This document shows, in pieces, positions 7,552 to 15,287 of a stretch of DNA of 33,803 nt. A program made the position numbers and the translations under genes. Each line of letters starts with the position of its first letter. Position 1 is the first letter of the stretch. This DNA is from CAZVON01 sp964628435 (GTDB taxonomy: Bacteria > Patescibacteriota > Microgenomatia > Levybacterales > UBA12049): NCBI GenBank assembly GCA_964628435.1, contig CAZVON010000011.1, positions 1-33,803 on the forward strand. The letters are read 5' to 3'. A model generated the notes under the pieces. It made no database searches and was not told where the DNA came from. It saw only the letters and a program-made list of their open reading frames with translations.

Positions 7552-7599
7552 AACTCGGAATTAGTACACCGGTAGCACGCTATCGAGTTTGTCCTTTAG
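7552..7599 (+). other. tRNA-5'-half-like debris before tRNA-Gly
   Basis: TTAGTACACCGGTAGCAC resembles a tRNA D arm with GG in the D loop, but its stem has a mismatch and no matching anticodon stem follows. It is a weak observation, recorded because a 3'-half-like piece lies upstream at 6761-6838. Confidence 0.2.
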
Positions 7600-7671
7600 G
7601 CGATGGTAGTTCAGTGGTAGAATGTCTCCTTCCCAAGGAGAAGGTCGAGGGTTCGAGTCCCTTCCATCGCT
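7600..7671 (+). tRNA. tRNA-Gly (anticodon CCC)
   Basis: Acceptor GCGATGG pairs with CCATCGC. The D arm contains TTCAGTGGTAGAA, the anticodon stem TCTCC/GGAGA encloses TTCCCAA with anticodon CCC, and the T loop is TTCGAGT. The discriminator is T, as is normal for tRNA-Gly. CCA is not encoded. The last bases are duplicated 345 bases downstream, after a GIY-YIG gene. Confidence 0.95.
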
Positions 7672-7672
7672 C
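7659..7672 (+). repeat. Direct repeat, copy 1 (3' end of tRNA-Gly)
   Basis: CCCTTCCATCGCTC, comprising the 3' T stem, the acceptor strand, the discriminator and one more base of tRNA-Gly. An identical copy lies at 8004-8017, so the pair brackets the GIY-YIG gene like attachment-site halves. Confidence 0.8.
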
Positions 7673-7701
7673 TCATCTTTCGCTAAAGCTACAGATGATT
7701 C

Positions 7702-7977
7702 ATGTATTACGTTTACATATTAAAAAGTTCAAAATCTGGAATCTTCTATTATGGCTACACGAATGATCTTAAAAAAAGATTTCATGAACATAACGCTAAT
7801 AGATCAAAGTTCACAAAAGGACATTTTCCTTGGAAATTAAGTTGGTACTGTGCGTTTCAGGAAAAACAGAAAGCTAAAGATTTTGAACTTTATCTTAAAT
7901 CAGGGTCAGGGAAAGCGTTTGTTTACAAGAGATTAGTTAATGTAGATTTGGCAAAAGATGTTAAGGATGATGGTTAG
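7702..7977 (+). CDS. GIY-YIG domain endonuclease-like protein
   Basis: A 91-aa single-domain protein of the short GIY-YIG (UPF0213/YhbQ-like) class. The GIY half is YYVYIL (2-7), the YIG half is YYGYTND (16-22), the catalytic Arg is in KKRFHEHN (24-31), and the metal-binding Glu is Glu62 in KDFELYLKSGSGKAF. It has no extra DNA-binding domain. The ATG is 31 bases after tRNA-Gly and has no clear ribosome binding site. The 14-base tRNA end repeats on both sides suggest the gene arrived as a small unit. Whether it cleaves DNA is not shown here. Confidence 0.85.
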   Translation: MYYVYILKSSKSGIFYYGYTNDLKKRFHEHNANRSKFTKGHFPWKLSWYCAFQEKQKAKDFELYLKSGSGKAFVYKRLVNVDLAKDVKDDG

Positions 7978-8003
7978 GTGTTCCGAAGTTTTAACGCAGG
8001 ACA

Positions 8004-8017
8004 CCCTTCCATCGCTC
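8004..8017 (+). repeat. Direct repeat, copy 2 (duplicated tRNA-Gly 3' end)
   Basis: CCCTTCCATCGCTC, identical to 7659-7672 but with no tRNA body upstream. It is preceded by CGAAGTTTTAACGCAGG, which is loosely like the CGAAGTGAAGTTATGCGG before the tRNA-like fragment at 6806. Confidence 0.8.
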
Positions 8018-8056
8018 ACAACATCCGTATAGAAAAAGGTGCTGAATTTATTCGTG

Positions 8057-8085
8057 TTGACGAGAATGGGAGTTTTTGATAAGAT
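8057..8085 (+). promoter_or_regulatory. Sigma70-type promoter for pyrG
   Basis: TTGACG (8057-8062), 17-base spacer, TAAGAT (8080-8085). The start of transcription would fall near 8091-8093, which coincides with the upstream GTG of the pyrG frame. Confidence 0.65.
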
Positions 8086-8147
8086 AAATCGTGCACGCTA
8101 CAAATATAGTAAAAGGAACAAATCCCTCGACTTCGCCCACCATTGGT

Positions 8148-9857
8148 GTGGTTTCGCTTCGGACAAAGTACATTTTTGTGTCTGGTGGTGTGATTTCTGG
8201 AATAGGAAAAGGTACTACTGCCGCATCGGTTGGGCTTCTTTTAAAATCCGCGGGATACAAAGTAGCTCCTATAAAATTTGAGAACTATCTCAATATAGAC
8301 GCGGGCACAATCAATCCCATCGAACATGGTGATCCGTTTTTGTGCGAGGATGGAACCGAAGCAGACACGGATATTGGTTCGTACGAGAAATTTGTGGCCG
8401 GAGAAATGGGAAAAGATAACTTTGTAACCATGGGTCAAATTTATAAAACGGTTATCGACAAAGAACGCAGATTCGAATACAACGGAGAAGATGTGGAAGC
8501 AATCCCCTATATTACCAACGAAATAATAAGCCGCATCGAAAGCTTAGGAAAGAAAAAACAAGCGGATATTGTGATTATCGAGCTTGGCGGTACTGCAGGG
8601 GAGTATCAGAATATTTTTTACTACGAGGCGTCTCGTATTTTGACGCTCAAAAACCCAGGAGATGTTGTTCATATTCATGTCAGTTATGTGCCAACTCCAG
8701 GCCATTTGGGTGAGCCCAAGACGAAACCAACCCAGCTTTCGGTTCGCACTCTTAATTCCATGGGCATTCAGCCAGATTTTATTATTGCGCGGTCTGAAAA
8801 AATGCTTGATCAGCGAAGAAAAGATAGATTCGCGCTTTTTTGCAATATGCACACTGAAAATATTATTTCCAGTCCAGATGTTGAGAGCGTGTACGAAATT
8901 CCTCTGGTATTACATAAACAAGGGCTTGATAGACAAATATTTAAAAAACTACATTTGCCAGAAAAAGAACCTGATCTTTCCCAGTGGGCTGCTTTAGTTA
9001 ATAGAATAAAAAGCAAAAAAGATAAAAAAATTGAGATTGCAATTGTTGGAAAATACTTTGGTACCGGAGACTATCAGCTTCGCGATTCTTATGCTGCGCT
9101 TTTTGATGCTATTGACCATGCCTCGTGGGAGGTAGGAACACAAGTCAAAACTCGCTGGATTGATGCAGAAAAAATAGAATCCTCCGTCGCCAAAGCTTTA
9201 GAGGATAAAAAACAAGTAATTGATGGAGTGAAAGAAGTTATAGGTGCGCCTGATGGGATTATTGTTCCCATTGGATGGGGTGTCCGAGGAGCAGAAGGCA
9301 TGATTCAAGCTGCAAACTATGCGAGGGTACATGAAATTCCCTATCTTGGGCTTTGTTATGGCATGCAGCTTGCGGTTGTCGCTTTCGCACGGCATGTATT
9401 GGAACACGCCAATGCAAACACAGCAGAAAATGATCCGCATACTGCTTATCCAGTCATTCACCTTATGCCTGCTCAGAAAGACTTTATGGAAAAAAGAGCC
9501 TATGGTGGAACTATGCGGCTTGGAGCATGGGAGGCAGTTGTTGCAAAAGATACTCTTGCGTATGCTGCCTATGATGAATCTAACGATTTTATTGACAAAG
9601 ACAAAGGGCTTACCAGCGAACGACATAGACATCGCTATGAATTCAATAATCAATACTTGTTAGATTTTGAACAAAAAGGTTTTATTTTTAGCGCGCGCTC
9701 GGTGCGAGAAAACTTAGTAGAAATTATCGAATTACCTAAATCGTTACACCCATTTTACCTGGGAACACAAGGTCATCCAGAATATAAAAGTCGACCCTTG
9801 AAACCTCACCCTCTGTTTGTAGCTTTTTTAAAAGCGTGCAAAACATACAAGGATTGA
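8148..9857 (+). CDS. pyrG: CTP synthase
   Basis: Makes CTP from UTP, ATP and glutamine. The N-terminal synthetase domain begins TKYIFVSGGVISGIGKGTTA, with the nucleotide-binding loop and the NIDAGTINPIEHGDPF segment. The C-terminal class I glutaminase domain has the nucleophile in GLCYGMQLAV and the His/Glu pair in GHPEYKSRP. Two starts are possible: GTG 8148 gives the family-like N-terminus, while GTG 8091 adds 19 residues but lies 5 bases after a good -10 box and could be a leaderless start. I list the family-like start and regard the choice as open. Confidence 0.93.
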   Translation: MVSLRTKYIFVSGGVISGIGKGTTAASVGLLLKSAGYKVAPIKFENYLNIDAGTINPIEHGDPFLCEDGTEADTDIGSYEKFVAGEMGKDNFVTMGQIYKTVIDKERRFEYNGEDVEAIPYITNEIISRIESLGKKKQADIVIIELGGTAGEYQNIFYYEASRILTLKNPGDVVHIHVSYVPTPGHLGEPKTKPTQLSVRTLNSMGIQPDFIIARSEKMLDQRRKDRFALFCNMHTENIISSPDVESVYEIPLVLHKQGLDRQIFKKLHLPEKEPDLSQWAALVNRIKSKKDKKIEIAIVGKYFGTGDYQLRDSYAALFDAIDHASWEVGTQVKTRWIDAEKIESSVAKALEDKKQVIDGVKEVIGAPDGIIVPIGWGVRGAEGMIQAANYARVHEIPYLGLCYGMQLAVVAFARHVLEHANANTAENDPHTAYPVIHLMPAQKDFMEKRAYGGTMRLGAWEAVVAKDTLAYAAYDESNDFIDKDKGLTSERHRHRYEFNNQYLLDFEQKGFIFSARSVRENLVEIIELPKSLHPFYLGTQGHPEYKSRPLKPHPLFVAFLKACKTYKD

Positions 9858-9882
9858 TAAGATTTTTAAGATAAGGTATAAT
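9854..9882 (+). promoter_or_regulatory. Leaderless sigma70-type promoter for rplS
   Basis: TTGATA (9854-9859), 17-base spacer, TATAAT (9877-9882), then six bases and the rplS ATG. The -35 overlaps the end of pyrG. Confidence 0.7.
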
Positions 9883-9888
9883 AACGCT

Positions 9889-10182
9889 ATGATTGCGCAA
9901 ATCAATTTTGTTCCTGGCGATGTCGTTCGAGTTCATCAAAAAATAAAAGAAGAAGAAAAGGGTAAAGAAAAAACTCGTATTCAGGTATTTGAAGGTACTG
10001 TATTGGCTTTTAAAGGTAGAGGAGAGAATAAATCCTTTACCGTCCGAAAGCTGGTAGGTGATATCGCAGTAGAGAGAATTTGGCCTGTGATGGCTCCTAA
10101 TATCGAGAAGGTAGAAGTAAAAGCACACGCTAAAAATCGCGTTCGAAGAGCAAAACTTTATTATTTAAGAAAACCAAAGTAA
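9889..10182 (+). CDS. rplS: Large ribosomal subunit protein bL19
   Basis: Sits at the 30S-50S interface. It is 97 aa, shorter than the usual 114-120. Family segments are FVPGDVVRVHQKIKE, RIQVFEGTVLAFKGRG, SFTVRKLVGDIAVERIWP and the C-terminal NRVRRAKLYYLRKPK. It has its own promoter with no room for a Shine-Dalgarno. Its TAA overlaps the ATG of the next gene (TAATG). The rplS-yraN neighbourhood is common in bacteria. Confidence 0.95.
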   Translation: MIAQINFVPGDVVRVHQKIKEEEKGKEKTRIQVFEGTVLAFKGRGENKSFTVRKLVGDIAVERIWPVMAPNIEKVEVKAHAKNRVRRAKLYYLRKPK

Positions 10183-10445
10183 TGACAGAGAATAAAGGGG
10201 AATCGTCAAATATCCCACCTCAATACCGCAGATTTGAAGATCGGCCTCCCGAGCGGGTAAAAAGAGATAGGGCGACTGAACATATCCACAGGGCAAAAGC
10301 AGCAGAAGATTTATTAAGAATAGTAGATGCAGGATCTCCAATGGTCGAGGAACTTATAACCAAAGCAGATGCCCACACACAGGCAGCACATATTATTCAA
10401 CGAGGTTTGCCCCGAATAATTAGAAAACCACGAGCTAAACGTTAA
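10182..10445 (+). CDS. Small basic protein of unknown function
   Basis: An 87-aa soluble protein that I do not recognise. The N-terminal 30 residues are polar and rich in Arg, Pro and Glu (RRFEDRPPERVKRDR). The middle is probably helical (KAAEDLLRIVDAG, AHTQAAHIIQRG), and the tail is strongly basic (RIIRKPRAKR). There are no cysteines and no membrane segment. It is translationally coupled to rplS through TAATG and ends one base before yraN, so it is expressed with them. A nucleic-acid or ribosome-related role is only a guess from charge and neighbours. Confidence 0.7.
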   Translation: MTENKGESSNIPPQYRRFEDRPPERVKRDRATEHIHRAKAAEDLLRIVDAGSPMVEELITKADAHTQAAHIIQRGLPRIIRKPRAKR

Positions 10446-10446
10446 C

Positions 10447-10818
10447 ATGGTATTCCCCCACCAACAACCAATCGGTAATAAAGGAGAAAATTTAGCAGCA
10501 GATTACCTAAAAAAAAAGAAGTATACTATTCTTGAACAAAATTTTAAGGCAAGATACGGTGAGATTGATATTGTTGCTGTCCATGAAAATACATTAGTGT
10601 TTGTTGAGGTAAAGACAAGGTCCTCTCATGAATTTGGGAATCCGTTGGAAGCTATAACGCCATGGAAGTTAAAAACACTTATCAAAACGGCCCAATTTTA
10701 TAAACTTACTCGCCGAAATCTCCCGGAACTTATGCGCATTGACGCAGTCGCAGTAGAACTAAACAGAGATGGCTCGGTAAAAAAAGTCGAGCACGTCAAA
10801 AATATTAGTGGGTTTTAG
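10447..10818 (+). CDS. yraN: UPF0102 family nuclease-like protein YraN
   Basis: A 123-aa protein with a restriction-endonuclease-like fold. Conserved residues are GNKGENLAADYL (10-21), the acidic pair in YGEIDIVA, and VEVKTRSSHEFG, giving an E-x(n)-D-ExK arrangement. The family has been linked to DNA processing but its substrate is not established. It is convergent with uvrB, and the last three bases of the two genes overlap. Confidence 0.9.
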   Translation: MVFPHQQPIGNKGENLAADYLKKKKYTILEQNFKARYGEIDIVAVHENTLVFVEVKTRSSHEFGNPLEAITPWKLKTLIKTAQFYKLTRRNLPELMRIDAVAVELNRDGSVKKVEHVKNISGF

Positions 10819-12806
10819 AAAGATTTTAGTGATCTGATTCTATCGCGGATTCGTGTTGCTGTTTCAAAATCAAGATCTTTTGCTGCCTGTTTCATTTCGG
10901 AAGTTAACTTTTTAATGAGATGTTCTTTTTCGTCAGGTAAAAGTACTTGTTTATTGGATAGCTCAAGCAGTGTCTCGAGGGATTTTTCTTGCGGCTCTTC
11001 CATTTCCACAAGCTTTGGGCGAACAGATTTTTGAACCCCTGTTGGCGTAATATCGTGCTTTTTGTTATATTCAAGCTGGATATTTCGGCGACGCTCAACC
11101 TCTTTGATTGCTGTTTCCATGGACATGGTTACATGGTCGGCATACATGATGACTTTTGAATCAATATGACGGGCTGCGCGACCCATGGTTTGAACAAGAG
11201 ATGTTTTGCTGCGCAAAAAACCTTCTTTATCTGCATCAAGAATTACTACTAGCGAAACTTCTGGTAGATCTAACCCTTCTCGAAGCAAGTTAATTCCCAC
11301 GATCACGTCATAGCTACCCAGTCTTAGGTTGTCCAGCACATCTTGTCGATTCAGCGTTTCGATATCTGAATGAAGATATGATACTTTTATTCCTTTCTCC
11401 TGTAAAAAATCAGATAACTCTTCTGCCATCCGTTTCGTAAGCGTTGTAACCAAGACTCGTTCGTGCTTATGTACACGTTGTTGTATTTCTAAAATTAAAT
11501 CATTAATTTGTCCTTCCGCGGGTTTTATTACAATGTCTGGGTCTACTAACCCAGTTGGCCGAATAAGTTGTTCTGCGATGGCATTTTCTTCTCTTGCCAA
11601 AGAAAGTTCATATTCATTTGGCGTTGCGCTTACGTAAATAGTTTGGTGAGTGCGGCTTAAGAATTCATCAAACCGCAACGGGCGATTATCCAAAGCAGAA
11701 GGAAGTCGAAATCCATAATCGATTAATGTTTGCTTGCGTGCTTTATCACCGTTATACATGCCACGAATTTGAGGAACAGTCATATGTGATTCGTCAATAA
11801 ATAGGAGCCAGTCTTTTGACGCATACTCAAAGTAATCAAGCAGTGTATATGGTGGATCCCCAGGTTTTCTCCCATCAAAATATCTTGAGTAATTCTCGAT
11901 TCCATTTACGTAGCCGACTTCTTGAATCATTTCTAAGTCAAATTGAGTTCGCTGAGAAATTCGTTGTGCTTCAACGATTTTTCCTATGTCTTTAAAGTGT
12001 TGAGCTTGTTTTTCAAGATCCTTTTTTATTTGAGGAAATACTCTGTGATACGTATTTGGATCTGTCATATAGTGTTTAGCTGGATAAATAATTACCATGT
12101 TCAATATTTTGATTGTGTTCCCAGTTATTGGATCAAATTCAGAAAGACTTTTAATTTTGTCATTTTCCATCTCAATTCGTAGCCCAAAATCAGAGTACGC
12201 GGGAAATAAATCTACATATTCTCCACGAACTCTAAATGCTCCTCGGTGAAATCCATATTCACTTCTCTCGTATTGGAGTTCGGTTAACTTAGTAAGAATT
12301 CCCTTTTGTTCGATCGAAACACCATTTCGAAGTTCCAATACAAACTTTCCATATTCAATTGGTGAGCCTAAGTTATAAATGCAGGAAACCGAGGCTACCA
12401 CAATGACATCTTTGCGAGTTAATAAGTTTGCGGTGGCTGAGAGACGAAGCTTATCGATTTCTTCGTTGATTTCTACTTCTTTTTCTATATACGTATCAGT
12501 TTGAGGAATATACGCCTCTGGCTGATAGTAGTCGTAGTAAGAAACAAAATAACAGACTGGATTATGGGGAAAAAACTCTCGAAATTCTTGGTATAGCTGT
12601 CCAGCCAAGGTTTTGTTATGAGAAATAACAAGGGTAGGACGACGAGCCTTTGCAATAACATTTGCCATGGTGAATGTTTTTCCACTACCGGTTACTCCAA
12701 GAAGCACTTGGTTTTTAACACCTATCGTAAGATTATGAGTAAGTTTTTCTATCGCCTGCGGTTGATCGCCCGTTGGTTTAAATTCTGAAATAAGATCAAA
12801 CTTCAT
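10815..12806 (-). CDS. uvrB: Excinuclease ABC subunit B
   Basis: The damage-verifying helicase-like subunit of nucleotide excision repair, 663 aa. It has Walker A GVTGSGKT (37-44), the beta-hairpin region YYDYYQPEAYIPQTDTYIEK, helicase motifs LLFIDESHMT and MGRAARH, and a C-terminal UVR domain (AAKDLDFETATRIRDRIRSL). The start ATG is 6 bases after a TAAAAT box. It is divergent from lexA, which fits SOS control. Confidence 0.97.
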   Translation of the reverse strand: MKFDLISEFKPTGDQPQAIEKLTHNLTIGVKNQVLLGVTGSGKTFTMANVIAKARRPTLVISHNKTLAGQLYQEFREFFPHNPVCYFVSYYDYYQPEAYIPQTDTYIEKEVEINEEIDKLRLSATANLLTRKDVIVVASVSCIYNLGSPIEYGKFVLELRNGVSIEQKGILTKLTELQYERSEYGFHRGAFRVRGEYVDLFPAYSDFGLRIEMENDKIKSLSEFDPITGNTIKILNMVIIYPAKHYMTDPNTYHRVFPQIKKDLEKQAQHFKDIGKIVEAQRISQRTQFDLEMIQEVGYVNGIENYSRYFDGRKPGDPPYTLLDYFEYASKDWLLFIDESHMTVPQIRGMYNGDKARKQTLIDYGFRLPSALDNRPLRFDEFLSRTHQTIYVSATPNEYELSLAREENAIAEQLIRPTGLVDPDIVIKPAEGQINDLILEIQQRVHKHERVLVTTLTKRMAEELSDFLQEKGIKVSYLHSDIETLNRQDVLDNLRLGSYDVIVGINLLREGLDLPEVSLVVILDADKEGFLRSKTSLVQTMGRAARHIDSKVIMYADHVTMSMETAIKEVERRRNIQLEYNKKHDITPTGVQKSVRPKLVEMEEPQEKSLETLLELSNKQVLLPDEKEHLIKKLTSEMKQAAKDLDFETATRIRDRIRSLKSF

Positions 12807-12812
12807 TGTTGT

Positions 12813-12841
12813 ATTTTACCATGAAAGCAGGGCTTTCTAAA
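12813..12841 (-). promoter_or_regulatory. Putative leaderless promoter for uvrB
   Basis: Minus strand: TTTAGA (12841-12836), 17-base spacer, TAAAAT (12818-12813), then ACAACA and the uvrB ATG. Confidence 0.5.
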
Positions 12842-12871
12842 AATTGATCTATTTTGTACAGCTTTGTCATA

Positions 12872-12900
12872 TTGTATTATTCTCGAATTTTTCGTATAAA
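12872..12900 (+). promoter_or_regulatory. Putative lexA promoter
   Basis: TTGTAT (12872-12877), 17-base spacer, TATAAA (12895-12900). Transcription would start about 10 bases before the lexA ATG. Confidence 0.5.
12884..12894. promoter_or_regulatory. Candidate LexA operator
   Basis: The inverted repeat CGAA-TTT-TTCG lies exactly between the -35 and -10 boxes of lexA. It resembles the CGAA...TTCG core of Gram-positive LexA boxes but with a shorter centre. It is a single instance, so it is only a candidate. Confidence 0.35.
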
Positions 12901-12916
12901 ATATTCAGAATAGATT

Positions 12917-13555
12917 ATGGCAGGAGTTTTATATAGAAAAGAAAGAGAAATTTTAGAGTATCTTGCCCAATTTCAGAAACAATATGGGTATTCGCCAACT
13001 CTGGGTGAGATCGCGCAAGCTACTGGACACAGAAGTAATTCTACTATTCATTCAATCATTCGATCGTTAGTAGAAAAAGGGTATATTCAAAAAGTAGATG
13101 GTAATACTCGGGTGCTTAAAATTACCAACGATAAAGTAACTGCTTCTATGTTTGGTAGCAGTCCATCATTGGATTTGCCGCTCATGGGATTTATTGCTGC
13201 GGGAAAACCACTTGAACCTCATACAGATCCTAATGCTACCTTTCAAGTATCTGCTTCAATGATCTCTGGTAAAAAAACTGCATACGTGTTGCAAGTTAAA
13301 GGAGAATCAATGATTGAAGATGGTATCTTAGATGGCGATTATGTAGTTATAGAAAAAACCCAAGAAGTCTCTAATGGAGACATTGTTGTTGCGATTGTGG
13401 ATGATAACCTTGCCACTCTTAAACGATTTTATAAAGAGAATGGGAAAGTTATTTTAAAACCCGCAAATTCGCAAATGGAACCAATCTACCCCGCTTCTCT
13501 TCTTATTCAGGGGAAATGCGTGGGACTCATTCGAAAATTTGCCAACTACAGTTAG
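12917..13555 (+). CDS. lexA: LexA-family SOS repressor
   Basis: A self-cleaving transcriptional repressor, 212 aa. The N-terminal winged helix-turn-helix is about residues 5-66 (SPTLGEIAQATGHRSNSTIHSIIRSL). The cleavage site is Ala95-Gly96 in GFIAAGKP. The S24 peptidase dyad is Ser131 in KGESMIEDG and Lys169 in ATLKRFY. All residues needed for RecA-stimulated autocleavage are present. It is divergent from uvrB across a 110-base control region. Confidence 0.93.
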   Translation: MAGVLYRKEREILEYLAQFQKQYGYSPTLGEIAQATGHRSNSTIHSIIRSLVEKGYIQKVDGNTRVLKITNDKVTASMFGSSPSLDLPLMGFIAAGKPLEPHTDPNATFQVSASMISGKKTAYVLQVKGESMIEDGILDGDYVVIEKTQEVSNGDIVVAIVDDNLATLKRFYKENGKVILKPANSQMEPIYPASLLIQGKCVGLIRKFANYS

Positions 13556-13618
13556 ATCCTTATTTTCTGCATTGACTTTTTCTGGCAAAATCCATTATTC
13601 TAATAAGACGTTTATTAT

Positions 13619-14248
13619 ATGGATCTTCCCACAATCATTCAAGGTATAGGATACTTAGGGCTTTTTGCAGTGATATTTGCTGAATCAGGACTTCTTATCG
13701 GTTTTTTCTTGCCAGGAGATAGTGTGCTTTTTACTGCTGGATTTCTTGCTTCTCAAGGTATTTTTGATATTAGGTTGTTGACCATTGGTTGTTTTGTAGC
13801 AGCTGTAAGTGGAGATAGTGTGGGGTATGCATTTGGCCATAAAATAGGGAAAAGGCTTTTTAAACGAGAAAAATCATTACTGTTCCATCCAGATCACTTG
13901 AATAGGGCAAGGGTGTTTTACGAAAAACATGGAGGTAAAACAATTATTCTTGCTAGGTTTTTGCCAGTTGTTCGAACTTTTGCTCCTATTTTAGCTGGGG
14001 TGGGGGATATGCGTTACCCAACTTTTTTAGTTTATAACCTGATTGGAGGATTTTTGTGGGCAATATGTCTTCCAGTTTCAGGGTATTTTTTGGGAAGCGT
14101 TATTCCAGATGTTGATAAATATCTTATTCCGATTATAGTACTGATTATCTTGCTTTCTATTGCACCTCAAACATATCATATCTTAAAAGATCCAAATCAT
14201 AGAAAACAGCTGTTTGCTTTTATATTCCGCCCATTTAGAAAAAAGTAA
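13619..14248 (+). CDS. DedA family membrane protein
   Basis: A 209-aa membrane protein of the DedA/SNARE-associated family, some members of which translocate undecaprenyl phosphate or other lipids. Family motifs are GFFLPGDSVLFTAGFLA (28-44) and ARFLPVVRTFAPILAGVGDM (around 116-135). Four to five hydrophobic segments are visible, and the C-terminus is basic. TTGACT at 13572 with TATTCT at 13596 (18-base spacer) could be its promoter. The specific subfamily and substrate cannot be told from sequence alone. Confidence 0.9.
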   Translation: MDLPTIIQGIGYLGLFAVIFAESGLLIGFFLPGDSVLFTAGFLASQGIFDIRLLTIGCFVAAVSGDSVGYAFGHKIGKRLFKREKSLLFHPDHLNRARVFYEKHGGKTIILARFLPVVRTFAPILAGVGDMRYPTFLVYNLIGGFLWAICLPVSGYFLGSVIPDVDKYLIPIIVLIILLSIAPQTYHILKDPNHRKQLFAFIFRPFRKK

Positions 14249-14263
14249 CCCTTCTGATATAAT
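14234..14263 (+). promoter_or_regulatory. Putative leaderless promoter for rsmI
   Basis: TTTAGA (14234-14239), 18-base spacer, TATAAT (14258-14263), then seven bases to ATG 14271. It lies at the end of the DedA gene. Confidence 0.55.
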
Positions 14264-14270
14264 CCGTTAT

Positions 14271-14999
14271 ATGGGAACCCTCTATATAGTTTCAACACCT
14301 ATTGGCAATTTAAAAGATATTACACAGCATGCAGTTGAAGTACTTAAAACTGTTCAAGTCATTGCGTGCGAAGACACCAGGCGTACCGGAATATTTCTTA
14401 AAACAGTAATACCAGAATTTTACAACAGGAATTCGGATGCATCGCGGCCTTTACTTGTTTCTTATTACGAACAAAATGAAATAAGAAGAATCCCAGAAAT
14501 AGTGACCTCTCTTAAAAACGGTATGAATGTAGCATTGATATCTGATGCTGGAACACCGACAATATCTGATCCCGGATTCAAACTGGTTCGTGCGTGTGTT
14601 CAGGAAGAAATACCAGTAGAATCTATTCCTGGTCCATCTTCTGTTCTTGTCGCATTAACACTCTCTGGTCTTCCTACGGACAAGTTTGTCTTCATGGGGT
14701 ATTTACCTAAAAAGGAGGGAAATAGAACCAGGATTCTTAACAATCTTCAAGCTGGGCTACAAAGTATCAATGCTACTGTTATTCTTTTTGAAAGCCCACA
14801 TCGACTTACGCAAACCCTTAGTCAGTTACAAATCATTTTTGGTAATATAGAAATTGTAATAGCACGAGAACTTACCAAGATTCACCAAGAAGTCAGAAGA
14901 GAGCGTATTTCCAGAAGTATTGATCACTTTGTAAAAGTTGAGCCAAAGGGTGAATTTGTGATACTCTTTAATCTAGAAAACCAAGGAATATATGGATAA
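14271..14999 (+). CDS. rsmI: 16S rRNA (cytidine1402-2'-O)-methyltransferase
   Basis: A SAM-dependent tetrapyrrole-methylase-fold enzyme that methylates C1402 in the 16S decoding centre, 242 aa. It starts MGTLYIVSTPIGNLKDIT. Further motifs are ACEDTRRTG, LISDAGTPTISDPGF, IPGPSSVLVALTLSGLPTD and FESPHRL. An upstream in-frame ATG at 14214 lies inside DedA and precedes the promoter, so it was rejected. Its last eight bases overlap the next gene. Confidence 0.95.
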   Translation: MGTLYIVSTPIGNLKDITQHAVEVLKTVQVIACEDTRRTGIFLKTVIPEFYNRNSDASRPLLVSYYEQNEIRRIPEIVTSLKNGMNVALISDAGTPTISDPGFKLVRACVQEEIPVESIPGPSSVLVALTLSGLPTDKFVFMGYLPKKEGNRTRILNNLQAGLQSINATVILFESPHRLTQTLSQLQIIFGNIEIVIARELTKIHQEVRRERISRSIDHFVKVEPKGEFVILFNLENQGIYG

Positions 15000-15279
15000 T
15001 CTTACTCTTGATTCAGAAATAAAAAAACTTAAAGACGAGATAAGTACGATAAAAGAAAGAAATAAACGAGTAGAGGCAAACAAAGCATGGGAAATCAGTT
15101 TGACACGCAGAATTTCTATAGCGATTGGAACATATCTTGTTGTTGCTCTGTTTATGTACTCAATTGGCGTAGCTGATCCCTTGATCAACGCAGGTGTACC
15201 TGTTATTGGCTATTTGTTATCTACTGTTTCTTTGGGAATTATTAAGAATTATTGGATAAGTCAATATCGCGGTGTATAA
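14992..15279 (+). CDS. Small membrane protein with N-terminal coiled coil
   Basis: A 95-aa protein of unknown function. Residues 1-32 are charged and likely coiled coil (EIKKLKDEISTIKERNKRVEANK). Two membrane helices follow at about 43-62 (SIAIGTYLVVALFMYSIGVA) and 65-83 (LINAGVPVIGYLLSTVSLG), with a short basic tail. It overlaps rsmI by 8 bases and so is probably coexpressed. I recognise the layout as one seen in many small CPR proteins but not a named family. Confidence 0.75.
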   Translation: MDNLTLDSEIKKLKDEISTIKERNKRVEANKAWEISLTRRISIAIGTYLVVALFMYSIGVADPLINAGVPVIGYLLSTVSLGIIKNYWISQYRGV

Positions 15280-15287
15280 AGACATTT

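Noticed and set aside
9198..9653. Minus-strand open frame of 151 codons within pyrG
   Set aside because: Lies opposite the glutaminase domain of CTP synthase, with no start signal or recognisable domain.
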